A stretch of DNA of 64,000 bases, from contig JAPLEJ010000045.1 in the NCBI GenBank assembly GCA_026391435.1, forward strand, positions 1-64,000, in the 5' to 3' direction. The stretch comes from Bacteroidota bacterium. GTDB lineage: Bacteria > Bacteroidota > Bacteroidia > Chitinophagales > Chitinophagaceae. Under the pieces are notes generated by a model. The model was not told the origin of the DNA. It made no database searches and saw only the letters and a list, made by a program, of their open reading frames with translations. The position numbers and the translations under genes were made by a program. Shown in pieces: positions 40,395-50,169 of the stretch (its first letter is position 1; each line of letters begins with the position of its first letter).

Positions 40395-41906
40395 ATGGGA
40401 TATATTTTATTGATTCTTTATTGGCTAGGTTGGCATATCGGTATTTTTTTAATGCTAAAAAAAGCAGGTGTCTCAAATGCAAAAGCTATCCTCCCCATTT
40501 ATAATACATGGGAAGTTGTAGAACTTTGTGGAATTTCAAAATTTTGGTTTTGGATTCAATTTATTCCAATCCTTGGTCAATTCGTTACACTATGGATTTC
40601 GATCATTTTTGTAATGCATTTTAAAAAAGTGGGCTTGATTCACCACGGTCTAGTTGTGTTAGTTCCCTTTATTTACTTACCCTATATCGGACTTTCTTCT
40701 GCTGAAAAATGGCATGGTCAAGATGCGCTGCAACATTACCACAAGTCTGCATCAAGGGAGTGGATTGATGCTGCAGTTTTTGCAGTCGTAGCTGCTACCT
40801 TAATTCGCACTTTTATATTTGAAGCTTATGTGATTCCCACTGAAAGTATGGAAAAAACATTATTGGTAAATGACTTTTTATTTGTTGATAAAATTACCTA
40901 CGGTGCACGTATCCCACAAACACCTTTAAGTTTCCCATTTGTGCACAATACTATGCCAATGGCGCCCACGACACCTTCCTATTTAAAGTGGATTCAATTG
41001 GATTATAAAAGGTTGCCGCAAATAAGAAATATTAATCGCAATGATGTGGTTGTATTTAATTTCCCAGCAGGGGATACCATTATCAATCTACCAGAATTTG
41101 GAAGTAAAATTCCTTACTACGATGTATTAAGAAGTCCTGAATATAACAATAATCGAGAAAAATTATTAAACGATTATCCTATTTTAGTGCACCCCGTTGA
41201 TAAAACAGATAATTACATTAAAAGATGTGTAGGTGTGCCAGGGGATATCATTGAAGTGAAGGGAAGTCATTTATGGGTGAATGGTAAACCGGGTAGGGCA
41301 GCTCCTTTTTCTCAAACCGAATTTATTGTCAAAACCAATGGTACGGCTATTTCTGAGGATTATATTCAAGACAGTATCGGAATTAATATTAACGAAGCAG
41401 GGTCTGATTTTCAAATCATGGAAGGCGTTCCTAATACATTTAAAATAAACATGACAGCAGCAGCTGCCGAAAGGTTAAAAAAATTACCACAGGTAGTTTC
41501 AGTTGATTATTATGATGATAAAGTAGTAGGGAATACTTTTCCTAATGACATCACCCACTTTACTTGGACGGTAGATAATTATGGCCCTATACAAATTCCT
41601 AAAAAAGGAGATGTGATTCAATTAAATGATAGTACCATTCAATTATATCGTAGGCTTATTTCAAATTACGAGCATAATGCTTTAGATGAAAAGCAAGGGA
41701 AGTATTTTATCAATGGAGTTGAAACGAGTACTTACATCGTGAAGCAAAATTATTATTGGATGATGGGAGATAATAGGCATCGTAGTCAAGACAGCAGATA
41801 TTGGGGATACGTTCCTGAAACTCATATAGTAGGCCGTGCGGCAATGATTTGGTTTAGCTATAGTAAATCCATTCGATGGAATAGGTTATTTAGCCAAATA
41901 AAATAA
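40395..41906 (+). CDS. lepB: Signal peptidase I with N-terminal DUF5684-like membrane domain
   Basis: IPTESMEKTLLVNDFLFVDK (Ser), DNYIKRCVGVPGDIIEV (Lys), MMGDNRHRSQDSRYWGYVP. Confidence 0.94.
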   Translation: MGYILLILYWLGWHIGIFLMLKKAGVSNAKAILPIYNTWEVVELCGISKFWFWIQFIPILGQFVTLWISIIFVMHFKKVGLIHHGLVVLVPFIYLPYIGLSSAEKWHGQDALQHYHKSASREWIDAAVFAVVAATLIRTFIFEAYVIPTESMEKTLLVNDFLFVDKITYGARIPQTPLSFPFVHNTMPMAPTTPSYLKWIQLDYKRLPQIRNINRNDVVVFNFPAGDTIINLPEFGSKIPYYDVLRSPEYNNNREKLLNDYPILVHPVDKTDNYIKRCVGVPGDIIEVKGSHLWVNGKPGRAAPFSQTEFIVKTNGTAISEDYIQDSIGININEAGSDFQIMEGVPNTFKINMTAAAAERLKKLPQVVSVDYYDDKVVGNTFPNDITHFTWTVDNYGPIQIPKKGDVIQLNDSTIQLYRRLISNYEHNALDEKQGKYFINGVETSTYIVKQNYYWMMGDNRHRSQDSRYWGYVPETHIVGRAAMIWFSYSKSIRWNRLFSQIK

Positions 41907-41913
41907 AGGGTTC

Positions 41914-42396
41914 ATGAAAAAAAAGTTTGAATTTGAATTTGAGTATTTGGAAGGAGTTCATTTACTTTCAAGCGCTGATGCCGCTTTATTAGAAGCTGCA
42001 AAAAAAGCAACTCAAACTGCTTTTGCACCCTATTCTAATTTTAAGGTAGGCGCTGCCGCCTTATTATCTAATGGAAATATTGTCATTGGGTCTAATCAAG
42101 AAAGCGCTAGTTATCCAGTAGGTATTTGTGCCGAAAGAGCCCTGTTAAATAGTATTGGTAGTCAATATTCAAATGAAACCATCTTATCCATGGCCATTAG
42201 CTATTCTACTGACAAAGCAGCCTGTGATGAACCAATTTCACCTTGCGGTATGTGTAGGCAATCCTTGCTTGATTTTGAAAATAGGTATCAAGCATCCATT
42301 AAAATAATATTAGCGGGCAAATCAGGCCCTATTATGGTATTAGAGACTGCCAAGGATTTGCTTCCTTTTGGTTTTGATGGAAGTATTTTAAAGTAA
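41914..42396 (+). CDS. cdd: Cytidine deaminase
   Basis: FAPYSNFKVGAA, CAERALL, PCGMCRQ. Confidence 0.94.
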   Translation: MKKKFEFEFEYLEGVHLLSSADAALLEAAKKATQTAFAPYSNFKVGAAALLSNGNIVIGSNQESASYPVGICAERALLNSIGSQYSNETILSMAISYSTDKAACDEPISPCGMCRQSLLDFENRYQASIKIILAGKSGPIMVLETAKDLLPFGFDGSILK

Positions 42397-42897
42397 TTAA
42401 AATAAGGTCTGTACGCCTAAGGCCAATCTAAATTCGTGTTGCAATAGCCATTTTTTTCGTGCTTTACCCCAGGCGTATCCTGTCAATGACCTGTCGGCTC
42501 CAATAATTCTATGGCAGGGAACAATGATGGCAATTTTATTTTTTCCATTTGCAGAGGCAGCAGCTCTAACGACATTGGGGTCACCCATTTTATGAGCTAA
42601 TTCACCATAGCTTAATGTTTTTCCAAAAGGCACTTCATATAATTCTTTCCAAACTTTTTGTTGAAATTCGCTACCCTCTTGATCAATGGCAACATTAAAA
42701 CTACGACGCGTACCTGCAAAATATTCAATAAGTTCCTCCATGCATTGGTGAATCACAGTAGGCATAGTCTCATCGGAAGTAATTAATAAATCAGTGACAT
42801 CGTCGGTAAAGGTTAATGATTGGATGCAAAATTCGGATGATACCAATTTGATGGCTCCAATGGGGCTATGGTAAATATGAATAAAAGAATCTTGCAT
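42397..42897 (-). CDS. Methylated-DNA--[protein]-cysteine S-methyltransferase
   Basis: IIVPCHRIIGADRSLTGYAWG (PCHR active site). Confidence 0.95.
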   Translation of the reverse strand: MQDSFIHIYHSPIGAIKLVSSEFCIQSLTFTDDVTDLLITSDETMPTVIHQCMEELIEYFAGTRRSFNVAIDQEGSEFQQKVWKELYEVPFGKTLSYGELAHKMGDPNVVRAAASANGKNKIAIIVPCHRIIGADRSLTGYAWGKARKKWLLQHEFRLALGVQTLF

Positions 42898-43232
42898 TAA
42901 CCAATGGGTTGGCCGTTGTCTACGGCATGTGTTGGGGTGAGTAAAACAACTTCATGCTGCATATCATATACGCCTAGCAGTAAGCATTCGCTCATAAAGT
43001 TAGCGATTTGTTTTGGTGGAAAATTAACTACGGCAATGATCTGCATTCCCACTAATTGTTCGGTCGTGTAATGGGTTGTAATTTGAGCAGATGATTTTTT
43101 GATTCCGATGGGGCCAAAATCAATACTTAGTTGGTAAGCCGGCTTTTTAGCATTCGGAAATACCTGTGCCGTCAAAATAGTGCCACATCTGATATCAACT
43201 TTAGAGAAATCATCCCATTGTATCATAGCCAT
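42897..43232 (-). CDS. tRNA-binding protein, CsaA-like
   Basis: FSKVDIRCGTILTAQVFPNAKKPAYQLSIDFG...MQIIAVVNFPPKQI. Confidence 0.9.
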   Translation of the reverse strand: MAMIQWDDFSKVDIRCGTILTAQVFPNAKKPAYQLSIDFGPIGIKKSSAQITTHYTTEQLVGMQIIAVVNFPPKQIANFMSECLLLGVYDMQHEVVLLTPTHAVDNGQPIG

Positions 43233-43251
43233 TTCATTAGTTGGTAATAAA

Positions 43252-44121
43252 TTAATCCAATAAATTAGCTAAATCTGTTAAATCTGTTTGCTTGTATTGC
43301 AAAGTGGGGCTTTGAAAACATTTTGAAAATTCTAGCAATAATTTTTTGATGATTCTAGTATTTGAAAGGCGTTTATAATGCATGTTTTTCGGCTCTAAAT
43401 TAGATCTTAAAAAATACTGATCTAAATCCTTTTGTGAAAATGCATGACCCGTGGTACCTTCTACATAAAATTGAATGTATTCTTGTGGGTTAGGGTACAC
43501 TTCGGTGGCATCCCAATCGGAAGCATAAAAAGCAATAATACATTGCTTGGGAATATTAATAAATTGGGCATCAATCTCTAATTGCGAACAAAGCTCAGCA
43601 TATAAAATAGTGTTGGCAAATGCGTTTCCTTTTTTGGATTGCAAAGGACCTGTCATTAAAAATTCATCAGGTTTCTCATAATTAATTTCAACCCCTTTAA
43701 TTTGATAGTAATTATATAAAATATTACGAATCACATTGGCTTGCTCTAATGGAGTCAAATAATTATTCAACTCAAGCCAAATATTGCGTCTTATTTTTTC
43801 TAATTGATGTCTAAGGGTATCTATTGCTAATTCGGGGTACTGAAATTGGGTGACTAGTAAGGCACCTTCTAATAAAGAGGGTTCTGGTTTTGATTTCCAC
43901 TGCGTAAATGCTTCCTTTAAATCATTCAACCTTAATTTGTAAATCATTCTTTCGATGCGCTCCAATGTAATTTCGTCCAAGGTATTTTCCCAAAGGTGCT
44001 CTAAGTCGGGAATAATAGGAGTGCCATAGTTTAACAGTCGATCTGATATGGTATTAAATACTTCCTCGTCTGGATCATCAATGAGTTGGAATAAGGCAGT
44101 CATTTCGGTGTCATTCGGCAT
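43252..44121 (-). CDS. Transglutaminase-like / SirB1 family protein
   Basis: NDTEMTALFQLIDDPDEEVFNTISDRLL HEAT-like start; later transglutaminase-like_N pattern. Confidence 0.75.
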   Translation of the reverse strand: MPNDTEMTALFQLIDDPDEEVFNTISDRLLNYGTPIIPDLEHLWENTLDEITLERIERMIYKLRLNDLKEAFTQWKSKPEPSLLEGALLVTQFQYPELAIDTLRHQLEKIRRNIWLELNNYLTPLEQANVIRNILYNYYQIKGVEINYEKPDEFLMTGPLQSKKGNAFANTILYAELCSQLEIDAQFINIPKQCIIAFYASDWDATEVYPNPQEYIQFYVEGTTGHAFSQKDLDQYFLRSNLEPKNMHYKRLSNTRIIKKLLLEFSKCFQSPTLQYKQTDLTDLANLLD

Positions 44122-44322
44122 ATAGGTAATAATACTTTGTTTAATTAATATTCAAATCAACGCAAATTTGTTCAATTTTTATGTTTTAGTTATCCCAATG
44201 GTGTGGATATATTTAACAATAGTTTACATAATAAATAGAATTATTAAACGTTTGAGCAAATAGTCGCATATAAAGCATGCTTCTATTGCAAATTGCCTTT
44301 TCTTTGCATATACACTATTAAC

Positions 44323-45414
44323 ATGTTAAACGAAACAACATTGACGCCTAAATTCCCAGTAATGCAAAATTCATTGCATGCCGAATTAAAGCGAAGAGTA
44401 AATCAATACTTGGATGATCATGCTGTAAAAAGCACGGGTAATTTTAAGCTATTTTCAAAAGCGATCATTTTAATTACTTTGTTTGTTGCTACTTATATTC
44501 ATTTAGTATTTTTTACACCTCCTACTTTTTATGCGATTTTAGAATGCCTCTTTTTTGGCGGCCTTATTGCGGCAATTGGTTTTAATGTAATGCATGATGG
44601 AAGTCATGGTAGCTTTAGCAAACATAATTGGCTAAACAAATTAGCCTCCTCCTCTATAAGTGTTTTAGGAGCGAGTAGGTTTATGTGGGCGATGAAGCAT
44701 GTAACCATACATCACACTTATACCAATATAGATGGGGTAGATGATGATATTGAAGTAGGGGTATTGATGCGTATGGCACCTACACAAAAACATTATTTAC
44801 TGCATCGTTTTCAACATATTTATTTTTGGTTTTTGTATTTGTTATTATATATTTTCTGGATATTTTTTACAGATTATAAAAAATACTTCTCAGGTAAAAT
44901 TGGATCAGTTGCTTTAAAGCCAATGTCTATTGGCGATCATATTGAATTTTGGGTCGTTAAATTATACCATGCTGCTTTCTTTATCATTATACCTATTTAT
45001 ATGGTAGGTTGGGTAAGCTGGTTGGTAGGCTTTTTTGTCACAGGATGTTTTGCTGGATTTATATTAAGTATTGTATTTCAATTAGCACATACTGTAACAG
45101 AAACCGATTTCCCAGTGGCAATTCAACCGCAAAATGTAATGCCGGATGAATTTGCAGCACATCAAATACAAACTACTGCTAATTTTGCAACAAAAAGTAA
45201 AATAGTGAGTTGGTTAGTGGGCGGATTGAATTTTCAAATTGAACACCATTTATTTCCTAAAATATCACATGTGCATTACCCAGCTATTTCTAAAATAGTT
45301 AAAAAAACATGCGCTGATTTTAAATTAAAGTACAATGAGTACCCCACCGTATTGAGTGCGATTAAGTCACATGTTTTGTATCTTAAATTAATGAGTAAGC
45401 CAGCATTAGCTTAA
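44323..45414 (+). CDS. Fatty acid desaturase (acyl-CoA desaturase)
   Basis: HDGSHGSFS, HVTIHHTYTN, QIEHHLFPKISH His boxes; start corrected from 44293. Confidence 0.92.
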   Translation: MLNETTLTPKFPVMQNSLHAELKRRVNQYLDDHAVKSTGNFKLFSKAIILITLFVATYIHLVFFTPPTFYAILECLFFGGLIAAIGFNVMHDGSHGSFSKHNWLNKLASSSISVLGASRFMWAMKHVTIHHTYTNIDGVDDDIEVGVLMRMAPTQKHYLLHRFQHIYFWFLYLLLYIFWIFFTDYKKYFSGKIGSVALKPMSIGDHIEFWVVKLYHAAFFIIIPIYMVGWVSWLVGFFVTGCFAGFILSIVFQLAHTVTETDFPVAIQPQNVMPDEFAAHQIQTTANFATKSKIVSWLVGGLNFQIEHHLFPKISHVHYPAISKIVKKTCADFKLKYNEYPTVLSAIKSHVLYLKLMSKPALA

Positions 45415-45430
45415 TTCTATTCTACTATAT

Positions 45431-45467
45431 AAAAAAGGTCCTCTTACTAATAAGAGGACCTTTTTTT
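45431..45467. terminator. Hairpin terminator, perfect stem
   Basis: AAAAAAGGTCCTCTTA-ctaa-TAAGAGGACCTTTTTTT. Confidence 0.92.
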
Positions 45468-45485
45468 ATGAAATCATTTGTAAGT

Positions 45486-47837
45486 TTAAGAAGCTTTCTT
45501 TTTTCTAGCCATCTTACGAGGAGGGTTGGCTTTTAATTCAGCGATGATGGCATTGACTTCCTCAATGGTTAAGGTTTCTACCTTTTCCTGCTGTTCCTTA
45601 TTTAATTTAAAATTACGCAAACCTTGCTTGATATATGGACCATAAGGACCACGCAATAATTGAATTTTTTCCTTTTCAAATACTTTAATGGTTCTCTCGT
45701 CTTTTGCTTTACGCTTTTCAGCGATCATAGGGGTTAATTCCTCTAGGGTAACGGTATAAGGGTCCATTTCCTTGTTCAAGGAGTAGAACTTTTTAGCATG
45801 GGCTGCATAAGGGCCAAAGCGGCCAATATTAACAGACACCTCCTCCTCTTCAAATTGTCCCAACATGCGGGGTAATTTGAATAATTCCATCGCTTCATCA
45901 AAACTGATGGTTTCGATACTTTGAGAGGCTTTTAATTTTGCAAATCTTGGTTTTTCTTCCTCATCCTGATGTCCAATCTGAACCATTGGACCATATCTTC
46001 CCATACGGGTAATTAATTTTTTTCCACTCACTGGATCAAAGCCAAGTTCTCTTTCGCCTTTTGCTCTTTCTGCTGTTTCTAAAGTATGTTCAATGGTGGT
46101 ATGGAAGGGCTCATAAAAAGCAGTAAGCATATCGCTCCATAATAATTTTCCAGCTGCAATTTCATCAAATTCACCTTCAATTTTAGCGGTAAAGTTAAAG
46201 TCCATTACTTTTGAAAAATGTAATTTTAAAAAGTCAGTCACTACTAAACCTAAATCGGTAGGGGTTAGTTTATTTTTCTCTGCTCCAGTAATTTCTGAAG
46301 ATACTTCTGTTTTAATTTCGTCCTTATTATTCAATGAAAGGATTTGATAGTTGCGTTTTATACCTTCTTTTTCTCTTTTCTCAACATAATTACGCTTCAT
46401 GATGGTTGAAATAGTAGGCGCGTAAGTAGAAGGACGGCCAATGCCCAATTCCTCTAATTTCTTTACTAAAGAAGCTTCGGTATATCTTGCAGAAGGTCGG
46501 CTGAATCGCTCCAAACCGGTCATTTCAATAAAATCTAATACTTGTCCAACTGACAATGGAGGTAATAAGCTTTCTTCTGATTCATCGTTTTCTTCCTCCT
46601 CGTCATCATTACTTTCTAAATATACTTTTAAGAAACCATCAAACTTCATGACTTCACCAGAAGCAGATAAAGTTTCTTTATTGGTAGACACTTCAATTTT
46701 AGCAACCGTTTTTTCAAATTGTGCGTCACTCATTTGAGAAGCAATGGTACGCTTCCAAATTAATTCATACAATCTATTTAAATCAGCATCATCTACTTTA
46801 CTTTCATTCATATAAGTAGGTCGGATGGCTTCGTGCGCCTCCTGTGCGTTCTCGTTTTTATTTTTAAATTTACGAGGCTGATAATATTTAGCACCAAAGC
46901 TTGAATTAATTTCTGCTTTAATGGCATCCACTGCGGTTTCACTTAAACTAATACTATCTGTTCTCATGTAAGTGATTTTACCACTTTCATATAATTTTTG
47001 AGCAAGCAACATTGTTTTACTTACGCTATATCCTAATTTTCTTGAAGCTTCTTGTTGTAATGTAGATGTGGTGAAAGGCGCTGATGGCGTGCGTTTCCCG
47101 TCTTTCACATTAATATCTTTAACCGTATATTTAGCACCCTTACATTCAGTTAAGAATTTTTCGGCAGCATTCCCAGTCGCTAATTTTTGTGGACCTTCCG
47201 CTTTAAATTTTACTTTTTTCTTGTTGATATCATTTGCTGAAAATAGGGCTGATATTTTAAAAACACTTTCTGGAGTGAATTGGTTAATTTCTCTTTCTCG
47301 TTCTGCGATTAATCTTACAGCAACACTTTGAACACGACCTGCGCTTAAACTTTTTTGCATTCCAATTTTACGCCAAAGCACCGGGCTTAATTCAAATCCT
47401 ACAATGCGGTCCAATATTCGACGCGCTTGTTGTGCGTCTACTAAATCCATATTAATGAACCTTGGATTTTCAACAGCCTTTTTTATGGCAGGGGCAGTAA
47501 TTTCATGAAATACAATACGCTTGGTTTTTTTAGGATCTAAACCAAGTACTTCCGATAAATGCCAACTGATACTTTCTCCTTCACGGTCCTCATCCGATGC
47601 GAGCCAAACTTCCTTGGCTTTCTTGGCCATGGATTTTAATTCCTTTACTACTTTCTCTTTATCTGCAGGAACGGCATATCTAGGTGAAAATTTGTTTTTA
47701 AGGTCAATCCCCATCTCACTTTTTTCTAAATCACGGATATGTCCATAACAACTTCTTACTTCAAATTCTTCGCCCAAAATTTTCTCAATGGTCTTTGCCT
47801 TTGCAGGGGACTCCACGATTAATAAGTTCTTTGCCAT
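45486..47837 (-). CDS. topA: DNA topoisomerase I
   Basis: KNLLIVESPAKAKTIEKILG, SLSAGRVQSVAVRLI, ITYMRTDS; C-terminal repeats. Confidence 0.96.
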   Translation of the reverse strand: MAKNLLIVESPAKAKTIEKILGEEFEVRSCYGHIRDLEKSEMGIDLKNKFSPRYAVPADKEKVVKELKSMAKKAKEVWLASDEDREGESISWHLSEVLGLDPKKTKRIVFHEITAPAIKKAVENPRFINMDLVDAQQARRILDRIVGFELSPVLWRKIGMQKSLSAGRVQSVAVRLIAEREREINQFTPESVFKISALFSANDINKKKVKFKAEGPQKLATGNAAEKFLTECKGAKYTVKDINVKDGKRTPSAPFTTSTLQQEASRKLGYSVSKTMLLAQKLYESGKITYMRTDSISLSETAVDAIKAEINSSFGAKYYQPRKFKNKNENAQEAHEAIRPTYMNESKVDDADLNRLYELIWKRTIASQMSDAQFEKTVAKIEVSTNKETLSASGEVMKFDGFLKVYLESNDDEEEENDESEESLLPPLSVGQVLDFIEMTGLERFSRPSARYTEASLVKKLEELGIGRPSTYAPTISTIMKRNYVEKREKEGIKRNYQILSLNNKDEIKTEVSSEITGAEKNKLTPTDLGLVVTDFLKLHFSKVMDFNFTAKIEGEFDEIAAGKLLWSDMLTAFYEPFHTTIEHTLETAERAKGERELGFDPVSGKKLITRMGRYGPMVQIGHQDEEEKPRFAKLKASQSIETISFDEAMELFKLPRMLGQFEEEEVSVNIGRFGPYAAHAKKFYSLNKEMDPYTVTLEELTPMIAEKRKAKDERTIKVFEKEKIQLLRGPYGPYIKQGLRNFKLNKEQQEKVETLTIEEVNAIIAELKANPPRKMARKKKAS

Positions 47838-47971
47838 ATTACCTTTGGGTATTTATAAATTGAAAATCAACTATTTAGGAACCATGAAAAGGGCATTTGC
47901 TACCTATCTCATTTTTGTTTCTCGCGATGCAATATTAGAGCTTTCGCCTAAAAAATAAAAATTACCTATCC

Positions 47972-48880
47972 TTAAGGAGCTAAAAAAGCCATGATTTTAT
48001 CAATAACCTCCTGTGTTTTATATACTTTATTGTGACCTAATCCTTTGGTTATCAAAAACTTAATATTGTTGGGGGCTATTTGTTTAAAATTTATTAAATC
48101 TTTATAGGGGCAAACCCTGTCTTCCTCGTCATGTACCCATAAAACCGGTCCCTTGTAATTCGAAATGGCCCTATCTGCTTCAAAATGGGTGATTGGACGC
48201 TTTGTTCTACTTAATACGACCTCCATAAAAGCCTTCCTAATCTCTGAACTAAAGTGCATCATATTAAAATAGTTCTCAAAAGTGGTCGAAGTTTTGGTGG
48301 CAGGAGCAATTAAAACAAATTTATGTTGTTCGGGATTTGAGATATTTTCTGCTAACATCGCAAGGGTAATAGCACCTAGGGAATGGCCAATAAAATGGTC
48401 AACTGGACCTACCGAATGGATCAATTCTTGAATGGCATTGGAATAGATGACTATATTAATGTATTTGCCTTCACTTAATCCATGTCCAGGAGCATCAAAT
48501 AGGAGCACGCGGTATCCCATCTTTAATAAAGGAGCAATGTATTGTTCAAACTTAAATCCAAAGCTTGCATAACCATGGCATATTAAAACGGTCTGTTGGT
48601 TGGATTTGGGAGGGCTAAATTCAAATCCCTTTAGTTGAATGCCCTCCGATAAGGTAACTGATAGTGCTCGGGCCTGATGAAAGATGGCGGGAGCTTTGCG
48701 TTTTTTATATTTAGGATAAGGTGTGCAAAATAGGTCAAAAGCAATTTTTCCTGCTATAGGTGGAGAAACCATTGCTAAGGTTTTGAATTTAGTCCTTAAA
48801 TATTGTAAGTACATCCTTTCAGAAAACCCAGACTTAGCCATTTTAATAAAAATTTGTGCAAAGATAGGATGGGGATACAC
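47972..48880 (-). CDS. Alpha/beta hydrolase
   Basis: VLICHGYASFGFKF, FIGHSLGAITLAML (GxSxG), VLWVHDEEDRVCP. Confidence 0.88.
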   Translation of the reverse strand: MYPHPIFAQIFIKMAKSGFSERMYLQYLRTKFKTLAMVSPPIAGKIAFDLFCTPYPKYKKRKAPAIFHQARALSVTLSEGIQLKGFEFSPPKSNQQTVLICHGYASFGFKFEQYIAPLLKMGYRVLLFDAPGHGLSEGKYINIVIYSNAIQELIHSVGPVDHFIGHSLGAITLAMLAENISNPEQHKFVLIAPATKTSTTFENYFNMMHFSSEIRKAFMEVVLSRTKRPITHFEADRAISNYKGPVLWVHDEEDRVCPYKDLINFKQIAPNNIKFLITKGLGHNKVYKTQEVIDKIMAFLAP

Positions 48881-48979
48881 AGTAGCCTTATTTTTTTTGT
48901 ATTTCGCAAATGAAATAGGGACTTTGATTTAAAGCATTGACTGATAACTGCTATTTTTGCAAAAATCTATTTTGGACCT

Positions 48980-49315
48980 ATGTATTCACTAAAAATCAAT
49001 TTTGAACAAAAGGGATTAGAGTCAGTTACCCTTCAGGATGTTCAAGCAGACGAGAGTTTGCTTGAAGTGTTATTAGAAGCAGGTATTGAGTTGCATCATA
49101 ATTGTGGTGGGGTTTGTGCTTGTAGTACTTGTCATATTTATATAAAATCTGGAGCAGCCCACATTGCTGAACTTTCAGATAAGGAAGAAGACTTTATAGA
49201 TAGGGCCGTAAATCCACGCATTGAATCAAGATTAGGATGCCAATGTATTTTAGCGAGTGGAACTGGACAATTGGAAATCACAGTACCAGATCAAACACAA
49301 TTTTTAGGAGAATAA
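48980..49315 (+). CDS. fdx: 2Fe-2S ferredoxin (adrenodoxin type)
   Basis: HHNCGGVCACSTCHIYIKSG...ESRLGCQC. Confidence 0.92.
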   Translation: MYSLKINFEQKGLESVTLQDVQADESLLEVLLEAGIELHHNCGGVCACSTCHIYIKSGAAHIAELSDKEEDFIDRAVNPRIESRLGCQCILASGTGQLEITVPDQTQFLGE

Positions 49316-49368
49316 ACGAAATGTATTTTACCTATTTTAAAATAGGACCAACGATAAATTAATAAAAG

Positions 49369-49608
49369 ATGAGTCAATTTGAACCCCCGATACATTGGAA
49401 CGATCATGAAGATATCGCTCAAAAACTATATGAAAAATTTGGTGCTGATTATACCGAGTCAAAAATTTATAGGGTCCGATTTACGGATTTATTGGATTGG
49501 GTTTTAAGTTTGCCTCATTTTGAGGGTACAAGGGAGCAATCTACCGAGGGGCATTTGGAAATGATCCAAAGTGCATGGGTATATGAGTGGAGGGATAACC
49601 AAAAATAG
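49369..49608 (+). CDS. iscX: Fe-S cluster assembly protein IscX
   Basis: IHWNDHEDIAQKLYEKF...VRFTDLLDWVLSLPHFEG...AWVYEW. Confidence 0.93.
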   Translation: MSQFEPPIHWNDHEDIAQKLYEKFGADYTESKIYRVRFTDLLDWVLSLPHFEGTREQSTEGHLEMIQSAWVYEWRDNQK

Positions 49609-49638
49609 GTTTACATTTGTAATTAAAATGTATTTGTC

Positions 49639-50154
49639 TTGTTAGCTACTTTAAAAAAAATTACTTGTTTTGTATTTGATGTTGATGGTGTTTTAACCAA
49701 CGGCACTTTACAAGTGATGCCTAATGGTATTTTGGTGAGAACCATGAATATTAGAGACGGCTATGCTTTGCAATTGGCCATCAAAAAAGGGTATAAGGTA
49801 TGGGTGATTTCGGGTGGACATTCAGAGGAGGTAAGACATCGATTAAATCATTTAGGAATTACGGAAGTCCACATGAAAGTGGCCAATAAAAAAGACCAAC
49901 TGAACAACTTGGCATTGGAACATGGTGTTGTGCTAAGCGAAATTTTATTTATGGGAGATGATATGCCCGATTATGAGGCCATGCAAATAGCAGGTATTGC
50001 TGCTTGTCCAAATGATGCCGCCACTGACATCAAAGTGATTTCTCAATATAAGGCTTTGGCTAAGGGCGGCGAGGGTTGTGCCCGCGAAGTAATTGAAAAA
50101 GTACTTAAGTTGAATAACCATTGGGATGTAGAGGATCATATTAGGGCCAAATAA
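49639..50154 (+). CDS. KdsC-like HAD phosphatase (TTG start)
   Basis: CFVFDVDGVLTNGTL, NIRDGYALQLAIKKGYKVWVISGG, GDDMPDYEAM. Confidence 0.88.
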   Translation: MLATLKKITCFVFDVDGVLTNGTLQVMPNGILVRTMNIRDGYALQLAIKKGYKVWVISGGHSEEVRHRLNHLGITEVHMKVANKKDQLNNLALEHGVVLSEILFMGDDMPDYEAMQIAGIAACPNDAATDIKVISQYKALAKGGEGCAREVIEKVLKLNNHWDVEDHIRAK

Positions 50155-50169
50155 TTAAAATATACTCAA

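Noticed and set aside
46441-47748. Plus-strand ORFs of 98, 87 and 75 aa opposite topA
   Set aside because: Shadow ORFs; topA frame is unambiguous.
47884-47958. 24-aa plus-strand mini-ORF (MKRAFATYLIFVSRDAILELSPKK) between topA and the hydrolase
   Set aside because: Too short to support without conservation or expression data.
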